This document shows positions 10,595 to 20,655 of a DNA stretch of 64,000 bases, piece after piece. The notes below the pieces were generated by a model. It was given only the letters and a program-made list of their open reading frames with translations. It made no database searches and was not told the DNA's origin. The stretch lies in the NCBI GenBank assembly GCA_963989385.1, contig OZ022502.1:50895454-50959453 (forward strand), read 5' to 3'. The DNA is from Ctena decussata. Taxonomy: Eukaryota > Mollusca > Bivalvia > Lucinida > Lucinidae. The number at the start of each line of letters is the position of its first letter. Position 1 is the first letter of the stretch. A program made the position numbers and the translations under genes.

Positions 10595-11551
10595 ATTGCC
10601 CACGTGAAGTGACCTGGCAGGGCGGAGCTATCGATTTGGTTCAATGCATTATGAAATAGGTAAAGCAACATTTTCGTAACCTGTCGGAAAGATATTCGTA
10701 AGTATTCGTTAATCATCGTGTATCATACATGAATTATAACTGTTAGCTATATCTCATAAATGAGTAAAGATTCGTTGGTGTATTGGACCTCTGCTAGACG
10801 TGCTAACGTTTTTTTTGTATCTTACAAGGGCCCAAGGTTCGAATATACCTAAAATTATAAAGTTTTTTTTATTCTTTCTTTTTAAGTTTTCAGGTAACAA
10901 ATAATTATTTTGCCTGACAGAAATTTCCGTTTGTTTTGATTACTCCATATACTTTATGCTCATAATAAAAAAGGAAAATCTTCAGAGGTTTTGTTTGTCT
11001 GATTATGCCCAGAAATATGTACGAGAACATTTGGTAGATTATGGTATTTTATACTCGAGAAAAGTGATATGCATGCACGAGTAAACGATGAGTGAATGAA
11101 TAATTTCTGATTTGGTATTCACTTTTCAGTTTCAGGGTGTCTACAAATACAGACAACTCGAACTCTAACACTTTTAATTATCTCGAGCGAAAGAAATTAC
11201 TGGAAATGTCTTTTCTCCTAAAATAAAATGATTAAAACAAATAAATATGAAATGAAAATAAAGTTTGAAAATAAAAAAAAATGTGAGAAAAAAAAATTAT
11301 TCTCATCCTAGATTTGAACCGTAGATCGTAGCACTGAGTGTCTTTGCAATCCGCCTACAGATACACTACACCACGACGCTTTGTACGTGATTTGGTTAAA
11401 ATACTGTCATTACTAATAACAAGAAAGGCGAGGATTAACGAAGTCGTACGGATATTTTTCCGATTGTTGGCGAAAATAGGAATTACCTGTTTGACAATGC
11501 ACTGATCCATAACGCTAGCTCTGCCCTGCCAGGTCACTTCACGAGGGCAAT
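10595..11551. mobile_element. 0.96-kb element with inverted repeats of about 125 bp
   Basis: The left arm ATTGCCCACGTGAAGTGACC, TGGCAGGGCGGAGCTA is matched in inverse by TAGCTCTGCCCTGCCAGGTC, ACTTCACGAGGGCAAT. Similarity continues for roughly 125 bp at about three-quarters identity by eye. No transposase frame. A SINE-like head lies inside on the minus strand. Confidence 0.75.
11298..11390 (-). mobile_element. tRNA-like SINE head inside the 10595 element
   Basis: On the minus strand GCGTCGTGGTGTAGTGTATC has an A-box-like form and CGGTTCAAATCTAGGATGA a B-box-like form. The spacing resembles a tRNA head, but no clean tail is seen. Confidence 0.5.
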
Positions 11552-11876
11552 ATATAATGATCTTCAATAACAAATATTCTAAAAAAATTCTCTGAAACAG
11601 ATGGGTAAAAAAATGTTTAAACAAGGTTAATAAAAAAAATCAACAAAAAAAATCTTTCAATATTGATGGTGAGAGAAACAATAAGATGCTTTCTGTCAAT
11701 TCCTCTTTTGCATCTGTAGCTACTTATCCTGAGAATGATTTAGAAATTTGGTCAGAATTATTTCCTGAAATACTTAAATTTGCAGAGCATCAAAGTATTA
11801 ATTCAGACCTGTTTGGGAGAACAGAAGAACTGAAAATTATGGTAAATTTAAACAATAATTCCCAGAATTTAAAAAA

Positions 11877-12073
11877 GGAGCCCCGGTAGCTCAGTGGGTT
11901 AAGTGCTGGCCTACTGATCTAGCGGACCGGGTTCGAATGCCGCTTGAGGCGAGAATCTTTCCTACCGTAAACGGGGTTCCATTGCATACAGCCTCTCATT
12001 GTCATCCGCCCATCGTCCTGATATAACTGAAATACTGTTGAAAAGGACGTAAAATCACAAGTTGTCCATCCAT
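11877..12073 (+). mobile_element. SINE with CATC tail and target duplication
   Basis: The clearest copy: CCCCGGTAGCTCAGTGGGTT (A box), GGACCGGGTTCGAATGCCGC (B box), body CCTGATATAACTGAAATACT and tail GTCCATCCATC. The direct repeat CCCARAATTTAA at 11861-11872 and 12074-12085 marks the insertion. Confidence 0.85.
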
Positions 12074-12221
12074 CCCAAAATTTAACCAAAAAAAAAAAAA
12101 AAAATTATCTGGTAACACAGAATTACGATGAAGGGTTCATGTTTCAAGGCTGTAAAATGAAACCTCACTAGCATGATATGTTTGATGCTTAACAAATTTT
12201 GAGTAGTATACTAAAAATACT

Positions 12222-12465
12222 TAGGGTGAATGGGTACACCACCATGTTTTTCTGCCAGATTTACAAAGGGAAACAACTTTCATAACTTCCTGTTTGCTTT
12301 CCTGGATGACGTAGTCCTTCGAAAATGGGGTCTACTCTCAAAGAAAAGAATTTGCTCCAACGGGAGCAAATTCTTTTCTTAAGAGTTGACCCTTCCTGAG
12401 AAAGGAAGTAAAAATAAAATGATAGAGTTGCTTTCCAAGAGGGTGTGCCCATTGACCTTAAGATA
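12222..12465. mobile_element. GTACACCACCATG-family MITE, good copy
   Basis: It starts GGGTGAATGGGTACACCACC and ends GTGTGCCCATTGACCTTAAG. In the middle AGAATTTGCTCC / GGAGCAAATTCT forms a hairpin flanked by GTCTACTCTCAAAG and AAGAGTTGACCC. Related copies lie at 7870, 17943, 22571, 39811, 42528, 43838, 44218, 51112 and 61165. Confidence 0.8.
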
Positions 12466-12616
12466 GTTTGATTCTTAATTTGCCTCAGCTACTTGTTATT
12501 CACGCATGCTTACGCAGTATTGTTTGCATGTTTTTCTGCAGGAGAAGATTCCAAAAAATTGTATATGATATGGAGTGGCAGAGTAGGCAAGTATTCTTTA
12601 GATTTGTCTTTATTAT

Positions 12617-13670
12617 TATACGCCCGTTTTGAAAAAAACGGACGTATTATGTCATGGCGCTGTCCGTCCGTCCGTCCGTCCGTCTGTCCGTCTGTCCGTC
12701 CGTCCGTAAACATTCTTGTGCGCTCCATAACTCATTAACCGTTTGGGGTATATTCATTATATTTGGTAGGAATATGTATTAGGTTGGGGGAACGTGTCGC
12801 GTACAGAAGTGGTTGCTCCCCCTTCCTTAGTTTCCAAGTTATGCCCCTTTGATTAATTTTTTCCCTGCCAGTCTTGTGCGCGCCATAACTAGATAACCGT
12901 TTGGGATATCTTCATGAAACTTCATAGCAATGTGTATGAAGTCTCAACGATGTGTCGCGTACAAAAATGGCTGCTCTTTCTTTCTTCATTTTAGAGTTAC
13001 ATCCCTTTCATTAGTTGATTATGGTTATTTTTGTGTATACATATCTTGTGCATACCTTAACTTTGTAACCGTTTGGAATATCATGATGAAACTTTATAGC
13101 AATGTGCATGATCACAAGACGATGCGTGGCATACAAGAATGGTTGCTCCCCTTTTCTTCATTTTGGAGTTACTTCCCTTTGATAAGTAATTTTAGGCATT
13201 TCTCAGTCACTCCATATCTCCTTAACCTTTTGAAATATTAGAATGGAACTTTGTAGGAATATGTATAATAATGGGGCAATGTATCCCGAGCAAGAACCAC
13301 AACTCTGGCTTACTGAATTATCTGCCCTTGCATAAATTTCCTGTTTCCTCTGTGATTCCTTAACCCTACATGTGATTTTGTCAGGGGAATGTAGTAGAGC
13401 CAAGAATCTAGTATATTTGGTTTATGAATTATCTCCCTTGTTCAACTATGGCATTACTCAACTTTTGAGCCACAATAACTTTGAAGCTGATTTTTGGTAT
13501 ACTCATAGTATTTTATGTGTTAAATATTTGAATAATGTTGCCGTCATTAGTTATAGAGTGGTTGCCCCTGTTTGTCTGCCTATCCATCCTTTTGTAAACA
13601 ATCTTGTTCATTCCATATTCCTTTATGACATTAAAACGGGCGTATTATGCGACGCTTGCGAAGCCCTTGT
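12617..13670 (+). mobile_element. Non-autonomous element with asymmetric inverted repeats and TCCG array
   Basis: The 5-prime end is a hairpin, CGCCCGTTTT / AAAACGGACG, followed by (TCCG)n near 12660-12705. The body contains diverged repeats of CCATAACT...AACCGTTTGG. Near the 3-prime end AAAACGGGCGTATT is the inverse of the start, followed by GCGACGCTTGCGAAGC and CCTTGT. Inverse arms placed inside the 3-prime hairpin are like Helitron2/Helentron-type ends. No protein is encoded. Confidence 0.7.
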
Positions 13671-14336
13671 CTTGCATATTTAGTAGTGCTTTATCCTCAC
13701 CATGTAACATGCTTACTACATCTATTAATCACTTTTAGAGAAACAATATATTTGATTGACGTTGCTGACAAAGGATATACAGTTAACAGTCAAATCAGAC
13801 AGTGCAACTTAACAAACTGTTTAGAGACTTCATTTTGCACTGTTTAGATTCATCTAGGACATCTTAGTTCTACTGCAACAAATACTCAGAATAGTATGTT
13901 ATAGATCAGTCAACTTTTATTATATTGACTTCAGTGCCATTAAATGAAGGTCATGTTGATCTGTATTTCATGATCCAGTGATTTTGCCCTATATCTTAGA
14001 GACTCAGTTTGATTGATAAATGTCATCTTTGGATATTAGTTCCACTTGACACAAAGGGTGACCTAATGATATTTGTAGATCGGCATAACCTACATTTTAA
14101 GGTCCAACAATTTTACCATTTATTTTGAAGACTATTACATTTATCCTCATGCTTTTGAGATTGGTTCAGTAAGACACCAAGATTTACCTTATATCTAAGT
14201 TGATATTGATGTGGTCCAGTGATTTTGCCTTATATCTTAAAGACTATTAGATGGATAAATGTCATGCTTGGAATACTGGTTTCAATCCCGTTCCATGTGA
14301 CACAAAACTCAACCCAAAGATATATCTAGGTTGATG

Positions 14337-15011
14337 CAGGGATTTTCCTAGGCCAAATTTGGGGCCGAATATCGGCCCCTATTTTTCCCAATTTATATTT
14401 AAAATTTCCCAAAATAAAGAAAAGCTTTCCCAATTTCTCATTTAGTTCTACATTTTGGTGAAAATTTCATGAAAATCTGACCAAAAATAGCAAAGTTGCA
14501 GATGTTTACATTTGCATTTGTAGCAATTACGCATGAATAGTTCTAGCTAAGGCAAATTCAAACTAGTTTAACATGTTAAAGCTTTACTTTCTTATGATTT
14601 AACTGAATTTAAAACAGAGATCTTGTTTTTATCATCGAGTCAAATCTTCCCAATTTCGATGATTCGTGCCGGGCCGCGTAGCGCAATTGGTAGGGCACCT
14701 GACTCATAAGTCAGAGGTCCTGGGTTCGATACCCGGTCCGGCCACATACTTCCGTTTCTCTTTCCGCTGATTCAAGAAGGGCAGTTGTCAGTTACTGGCG
14801 AAAGTATGTGCACTTAGTACTGGTTAACCGCTTAGGAGGTCTAAGCCTGCCCAGGAATAGTGTGGTTAGGATAACTTACCATCCCGACATGACCATAGAT
14901 GTTTACCGTGGACGTTAAGCAATAAATCAATCAATCAATCAATGATTCGCATACTGTCTTCCAAATTCAAGGGCCCCTGGCCCCGAGTTCAGAAAAGTAG
15001 GAAAATCCCTG
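14337..15011. mobile_element. TIR element (CAGGGATTTTCCT ends) carrying a SINE
   Basis: Ends CAGGGATTTTCCTAGG and AGGAAAATCCCTG are inverted, with GGGGCCGA / CCCCGAG matches further in. TGATG at 14332-14336 and 15012-15016 is duplicated; the uninterrupted target GTTGATGTGACC can be inferred from neighbouring units. It looks hAT-like by its ends, though hAT would give 8 bp. Confidence 0.75.
14667..14941 (+). mobile_element. tRNA-derived SINE with AATC tail and target duplication
   Basis: The head resembles a tRNA with anticodon-loop TCATAA: GGCCGCGTAGCGCAATTGG, CTGACTCATAAGTCAG, GGTTCGATACCCGGTCCGGC. The body AAGAAGGGCAGTTGTCAGTT, CTTAGTACTGGTTAACCGCT follows, then (AATC)n. The direct repeat ATGATTCG (14659-14666, 14942-14949) is an exact target duplication. 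The acceptor stem has mismatches and the anticodon loop is one base short, so it is not a working tRNA gene. Confidence 0.88.
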
Positions 15012-16033
15012 TGATGTGACCTACATTTTACATTCTTGTGATTCTGACTTATATCTTGATGACTAATTTGGTGGATAAATCTCATGCCGACTTGGATCCA
15101 TGTGACACCAAGACTGATCCCATAATGAAACTAAGTTGGTGTGACCTACATTTTGTGGTCCAGCCATTTTGCCTTATATCTTGAACACTATTACATTTAT
15201 GAAATAGTTCCAATAGTTCCATGTGACACCTAGTATACATTATGTAGGTTGATGTGATCTTCATATCTATCCTATGATTTTGCCTGAAAATTATAGGAAA
15301 CTTTTCAATGGTTGAACAAATATTATGTTTTCTTTGGGCTATTGATCATTTATTTTGTAGAAATGGCTCTCTGTGGAACTAAGTAAAAGCAGAAAAACCA
15401 TTTCCTTTTAGCCAAACTCTTGGGAATCATCCATTGATATTACTTTGTAGTAATTATGATACATGGCATGGTGATATTGATACATTTTCTTGGCTCTTTG
15501 AAGTTGCTGGATCAAAGTTTCTGATAGAAGCCGTAAAAAATCTGAAAAATGATTTTATTTCAGTTAAGCTTACTTAGCTGAAGACTAGGATAGACAGGCT
15601 CCGTTGTCATTGTCATCATCATTAAGGATTGTCAGTCAACTTTTTCAATAGGCTTCTCCAAAGTCGCTGGGCTGGTTGATACAAAATTTTATTTATAGCC
15701 TCCAGGCTTCAGTAAAAATAAAATTATATTCAAATAGTCATAATGCTCCACTAAGACGGCTGTCATACCCATAGATAGTAAAAATCTTTGAAAATTCCTC
15801 CTCCTGAATCAAAAAACGGATCTCTGTGAAAGTTGGTATATAGAATATAGTACTCAAGGGCTACTAAGTAAGTTCAAATTATGATCACAGGTTGACCTTG
15901 ACCTTTTTTACGGCAAGGTCAGATTTGCTTCCTTATTCTTGTAAAAGAAAAGATGCTGTGGCATAGAATTTCTTGGAAATTGTTGAGGACTTTGGTATGA
16001 AAGTTGGTATACAGTCAACTAAATGAGTACATG

Positions 16034-16412
16034 AAGATGTTATCTTGTGACTAGCAGAAGTGAGACATAAATGAGCCGCGACACGAGAAACCCAACAATG
16101 TGGTCGTCCGCCCAGCGCAGACTCAGATCAGCCTGGGCATTCACCCAGTCTGATCAGACTCTTTGCTAAGCGCTTAAAGGCTAGCTGAGGGACTAAGCTA
16201 CCTTCATGCGGAAAGCGAAGACTCTGATCAGACTGGGCGGATGCCCAGGCTGATCTGAGTCTGCGCTGGACGCACGATCACATTGTTGGTTTTGTCACGT
16301 CGCGGCTCAAATGTTACTTGTTCGGCATCATTAGCATGCTGACTGATGTAACTTTGGTTGATTTTTTCTGATGTAGCTCTGTTTTGTGACAATAAACAGT
16401 CTTATTGAATAC
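16034..16412 (+). repeat. GTCTC-hairpin repeat, split by a palindromic MITE
   Basis: CTTGTGACTAGCAGAAGTGAGACAT on the left and GATGTAGCTCTGTTTTGTGAC on the right are in the same order as in the copy at 5812. The 16072-16309 palindrome lies between them. Confidence 0.5.
16072..16309. mobile_element. TGAGCCGCGACA palindromic MITE, copy 1
   Basis: Ends TGAGCCGCGACACGAGAAAC and GTTTTGTCACGTCGCGGCTC are inverted. The arms contain GACTCAGATCAGCCTGGGCA and its complement, plus CAGTCTGATCAGA / TCTGATCAGACTG. Copies at 17348, 53596, 59639 and 61745. Confidence 0.85.
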
Positions 16413-17347
16413 CAGAGATGGTCATTCCTTGACCTCATTTCTTGATCTATGACCAAGATCACTCATATTTCAACAGCTTCAGATATATTTTCATCCAAGG
16501 CTATGTGGCTGATTGCAACCTCCAGGGGTCAGATGAAAGTTTGTTCAAATGGAACATGGCCAGCATGCCCATGGCAAAAAGCACAAAACAGGTTCTTCTC
16601 CAGAGCCAAAAGACATATGGCCTTGAAACTTGGTCTATAGCATTACATATTCAAGTATTACCAAGTTAAATCAAATGATGATTTGGTTGGACTATGACCT
16701 TTTACCAGGTATAGCATTAGATGTTGAAACTGTTGAAGACCTTGTAATAAAAGTTGGTGTATACAGTCAGCTAGTGAATACAATCCATGAAGGTTTTTGA
16801 CTACAGAGGGTCAAGGTCCCAGAGGTGAAGGTCATTGTTTGACATTTGACAAACTTCATCCATATTTCAACAGTTTGAAACATATTCATCGCCAAAGCTA
16901 CTAGGCTGATTGAAACTAAAATTTCATATGAATCCTCCAGTGTTCAGGAGAATGATATCTAAAGAAGAATAATTAAGACCCCTTTTGATTGGTAGCTTGG
17001 ATATACGCAGAATCTGTCTGTTAAATTGTCTGATCGTTTGTGAATTGTTCATGCATCTCATGAAACGTTGCTTTAGCTGGTATTCTAGTCTTCATCAGTC
17101 GCTCTGTCAACAATCTTCATATTCTTTTTGATCGTAATTAAACCATTGTGACAAGTACATAGCACTTTACATCAGACGTGAGTCAATTAGCGGCCTTACC
17201 TTTGATCACTCTTATCAGTCCGAGAATCTCCCTGATTAAGGTGGAAAATGTGACAAGGACTAGTGCCTTCAGCGCTGATTTCAGCTTGGTCTTGTTATGG
17301 AATCAATAGTTTGAACAGTAAGTGTCATTTTAATTCTTTTAAATGAC

Positions 17348-17575
17348 TGAGACATGAGAAAATAAAGTGGCATGTGCACCACGTGAAGACTCAGATCAGC
17401 CTGGGCATATGCCTAGTCTGATCAGAGCCTTCGCTGTCCGCTTAAAGGGTAGCTAAGGATATATAAGCTACCTCCATGCAGACAGCGAAGACTCTGATCA
17501 GACTGGGCGACTGCCCTCTTATCTGAGTCTTTTGGTGCACATGTCACTGTGTTGGTTTTGTTGTGTCGCGGCTCA
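17348..17575. mobile_element. TGAGCCGCGACA palindromic MITE, copy 2
   Basis: The left end is diverged (TGAGACATGAGAAAATAAAG) and the right end intact (TTGTGTCGCGGCTCA). The GACTCAGATCAGCCTGGGCA arm is conserved. Confidence 0.8.
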
Positions 17576-17642
17576 TTTACTGTATCTGATTGGGAGCTCT
17601 GAATTGCAAATTATCCAAAATATCGGGAGACCTACCAGTTTC

Positions 17643-17797
17643 CTTACCCCTTTAAGCGCCAAAAGCAGATGACAAAATTAATGTCTGCAAAATGTAGAAA
17701 AGAATGATAGGGCAAACCACTCATTATGAGCTGCCTTATCTGGATCTACCCTGTTTGCAAATTCAGCTATTTTCATCTATGGCACGTAAAGTGTTAT
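17643..17797 (+). mobile_element. TTAA-ended palindromic MITE, family 2, internally deleted
   Basis: CCCCTTTAAGCGCCAAAAGC, GATGACAAAATTAATGTCTG and GGATCTACCCTGTTTGC are retained. The left hairpin arm is mostly lost. Confidence 0.65.
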
Positions 17798-17942
17798 TTC
17801 ACTGCAGGGTCCCTAATTTGTTTGACTACAGCAGTGATCATAAATTAAGGAATGGTCTGATCTTGGTCTTCACTCTTTACTTCAATGGTGTTTCTGTCCC
17901 CAGTATTTGGGTTCAGAATGGTAGCTTGCAGTTCATAAATTA

Positions 17943-18355
17943 AAAGATACATCTTCATGTTTTTTTGGCAAATTTTGCAAAGAGACATCTTCTGTGACTT
18001 TTTAGCTCGCCTGAACAAAGTTCAGGAAGAGCTATTGTACTATCCCCGGCGTCGGCGTTGGCGTTAGCAGCGGCGGTGGCGTTTGCGTTAGCAAACTGTT
18101 AAAATTTTATGTTAAAAGTTTTTTAGGTGATGGGCTAGGCGCTGTCAGGCGAGCTATCCTGTCCCGCGGACAGGTCTTGTTGTTGTCTTCTGTGGATGAA
18201 GGAGCCTTCCAAAATGGGGGCTAATCTTACAGGAGAGAATTTGCTCCACAAGAAAGCAAATGGTTTAAATGCTTTGTCTAAGAGAAGTACATCATAAGAA
18301 GTTGGTGCTCAGAATTACCTCCCCTGAGCTGGAACCTTAAAATGCTCAACAAATT
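17943..18355 (+). mobile_element. GTACACCACCATG-family MITE split by the 18002 element
   Basis: The left part contains ATACATCTTCATGTTTTTTT and GGCAAATTTTGCAAAG. The right part contains GAAGGAGCCTTCCAAAATGG, GAATTTGCTCC and the closing CCCCTGAGCTGGAACCTTAA. I see no target duplication at the split. Confidence 0.6.
18002..18178 (+). mobile_element. Short element with asymmetric inverted repeats and 3-prime hairpin
   Basis: Start hairpin AGCTCGCCTGAAC / GTTCAGGAAGAGCT, a short GGCGTT-rich middle, then CAGGCGAGCT (inverse of the start), then the hairpin CCTGTCCCGCGGACAGG and TCTTGTTG. It sits inside a MITE without a visible target duplication, as expected of Helitron-type insertion. Confidence 0.7.
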
Positions 18356-19286
18356 TAAACAGCAGCTGGATTTTAAAATAAATTTTCATTATGGACAAAA
18401 TGGGAACTAGAATCAATACCCGTGTAAAGACCAAAGTCTTAGACACAATTTGAAGCTAAATGATTTCCTGAAAATCTCCAAGATTTGTCAGATTCTTTGT
18501 GAATTGATAAAGGTTGTGTGACAAGGAGTTATTTTAGCTGCTACTAATGGCCTCTTAGGAAGAGAACTTGGAACACCTGAGTACCTTAATTAGTCTATTA
18601 GCTTAGATCTGAATCTAAGGTTCATTTAGTGACATGAAATCAAATTAGATACAATTAGGAATTGAATTAAGAAACAAAGGACTCTTAAAGGAATGGACTC
18701 TTTGTAACAAAGGTGAAGATATGAATAAAATCAATGTTTAGGGACTGCAGAGAAATATTTCTCGATGCACTTAAAATGGTCATCATTGTTGCCGCAAATA
18801 CATGTATGGAGAGGGAGGTAATCTATCAATGCAAAGCATCCCTAGCTTCCCTAAAAGAACCTTGGCATACAGTGTGCCATTTGGATTCTGAGTCCAGAGC
18901 TCAGTTTATCAAAGCTAATGATGTAGTTAGTTGGTTTCAACAATATTATATGAATAATACAATGAAGCAATACAGGATCTGACAGTAAGTGTAAGGCTTA
19001 TATGTAAGTCATCTCCTGATTTTTTTTTATAGTTAGTTAAGGAAACATTGCACTTCAAAGGTACTGTGTGCAAAAAGATCTCCACTATTTGCCCAAAAAC
19101 TGTGAGAAGCTTTTGCAGTGCAAAAGCACCTCACCATTTTTTGGCCAATAATTTTAGCTCATCTGGATTTTTTAAGTACTAGAAAATGTAATGAGTCTTT
19201 GACTAATGACTTTATTAAGTTAATGATGCTTTGAACAGTTAGTCCTGGGGCGCTAAAGGACTGGCATAGTCTTACATGGAGCTCAA

Positions 19287-19528
19287 GGCCCAGTTGTTCA
19301 AAGCATCGTTAGCCTAACAAGCTTGTTAAGAGGTGAACTCATAAAGTGTATTACCACTTTATAGCCAAATCCATTGATTTTCTTAGTTGAAAGAATGTGA
19401 GAAGCTTATGCAATGCAAAAGCTTCTCACATTTTTTCGACAAAAAATATTGGCCTATTTGAGATATTAATGTTTGAAATTTTAACGTCTTGTTAACTAAC
19501 GATGTCCTTAGGTTTGAACAACTGGGCC
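19287..19528. mobile_element. MITE with GGCCCAGTTGTTCAAA ends
   Basis: GGCCCAGTTGTTCAAAGCAT, CGTTAGCC at the left is inverted at the right as AACTAACGATG...TTTGAACAACTGGGCC. A hairpin with AGAAGCTTATGCAATGCAAA lies inside. A second copy is at 53399. Confidence 0.8.
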
Positions 19529-20073
19529 CAATTGTATAATAATTTGACAATTAAAATTCAAACTGTCACATGATTTTGTTCTCAAAGCTGTATGAGGAAA
19601 TATCTGCTTAACGATTTTATGTTATAGAAGATGCTTACGTTACTACTAAAGTTAGACCTGATCAAGATTTTATATTTTTATGATTTTCGACAGCTTTATT
19701 ATTGATGGATCAAGGTTGTTAGCATTAGATGGTGAAAAAAATTGGTATCCTTGATCATAGGTCAAATATGCTTGGTGACAGGTATGCAAGGTGACGGATA
19801 TGATAATCTCATACTTTGGTCATAAAATGCACATACTTTTGGTCATAAAATGTGTAAGTCAAATTTTGTTCACTAAGATAAATCTGTTAATGTTGGAACA
19901 GAAAGAATGAGTGTGACTAAACTGGATTATTTTAGAGGAATTTATCAGGATCTTGTTTCAGAAACCTTAACGGGAACTTTCAGGAATCTTAAGGAGAATG
20001 GTAGGTATTAGAACTTCAGAGGTTTCTATACGTTGTCCTTATAATCTAAATTGCGGCTGTTCAAGGCGGTTCT

Positions 20074-20280
20074 CAGAGCTCCAGATAAGAGGGGGTACTG
20101 AGGATAATTCAAAGATAATTTTTCTTATTTCTCAAACGAAAACATATATTGTGACCCCTCATTAGAACCGTCTCGATGAGACGGTTCTAATGATGAGTCA
20201 CAAAATACGTTTATGTGGGGAACTTATGATAATTATCCCTAAATTATCTCTGTTACCCCTTCTTATCTGGAGCACTGGTT
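20074..20280. mobile_element. GTTGTGACC palindrome family, good copy
   Basis: Ends GAGCTCCAGATAAGAGGGGG and CCTTCTTATCTGGAGC. The core stem TTAGAACCGTCTC / GAGACGGTTCTAA is flanked by TTGTGACCCCTCA on one side and ATGAGTCACAAA on the other. Other copies are at 29244, 31128, 32972, 37870, 38655, 41510, 42085 and 58693. Confidence 0.82.
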
Positions 20281-20655
20281 CTACTAAGTGCCCACATCAT
20301 CTGGTTGTTCTTTGGAAGAGGAAAAGTATCATAAAATTTTCATTTTAACATGGTGTTCATTTCTCCCCATTACATTAAACATTATACTGGGATTAAGCTG
20401 AGGGTTCTGAATGAGGGAGAAGTTTTCCTGATTTAAGGGAGGAGTTTCTTTCCATCTTTCAGCCTTTCCTATATTCTATACATTTCAACTTCTCCTTCAG
20501 CTCAGAAAAGGGGGATTTGATCCTGCAGGGAGACTATTTTTGCCTAGTTTGCCTCTAGCTTGATCCCTGAGTAGGAACTAGGCATATTTGGCATATGCTT
20601 ATTTGCCAGCCTTGTTTTAACTATGCTGGAATGCGAGGTTAAAACATTGTTTTTC

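Larger units (their letters stand above)
13915..15290 (+). repeat. Degenerate tandem repeat of about 120-bp units, interrupted
   Basis: Segments such as TGTGACCTACATTTTA, TTTTGCCTTATATCTT, GACTATTA, GGATAAATGTCATG and CATGTGACACAA recur in the same order before 14336 and after 15012. Copies are strongly diverged. A TIR element carrying a SINE interrupts the array. Confidence 0.65.
15520..16950 (+). repeat. Old relative of the 20812 element body
   Basis: It shares AGTCGCTGGGCTGGTTGAT, TATAGCCTCCAGG, GGTTGACCTTGACCTTTTTT, ACGGCAAGGTCA, GAGTACATGAAGAT and GGCCTTGAAACTTGGT with the tandem units at 20920-22450. It is more diverged and interrupted by other elements, including a palindrome at 16072. 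Confidence 0.6.

Noticed and set aside
14667..14750. Possible functional tRNA gene
   Set aside because: The acceptor stem has mismatches, the anticodon loop is one base short, and the sequence continues directly into a SINE body with a target duplication around the whole.
18734..18982. 82-codon + frame ending near a GTAAGT sequence, considered as an exon
   Set aside because: The frame meets a stop before the putative donor and there is no acceptor phase that would fit the MAP7-family gene.
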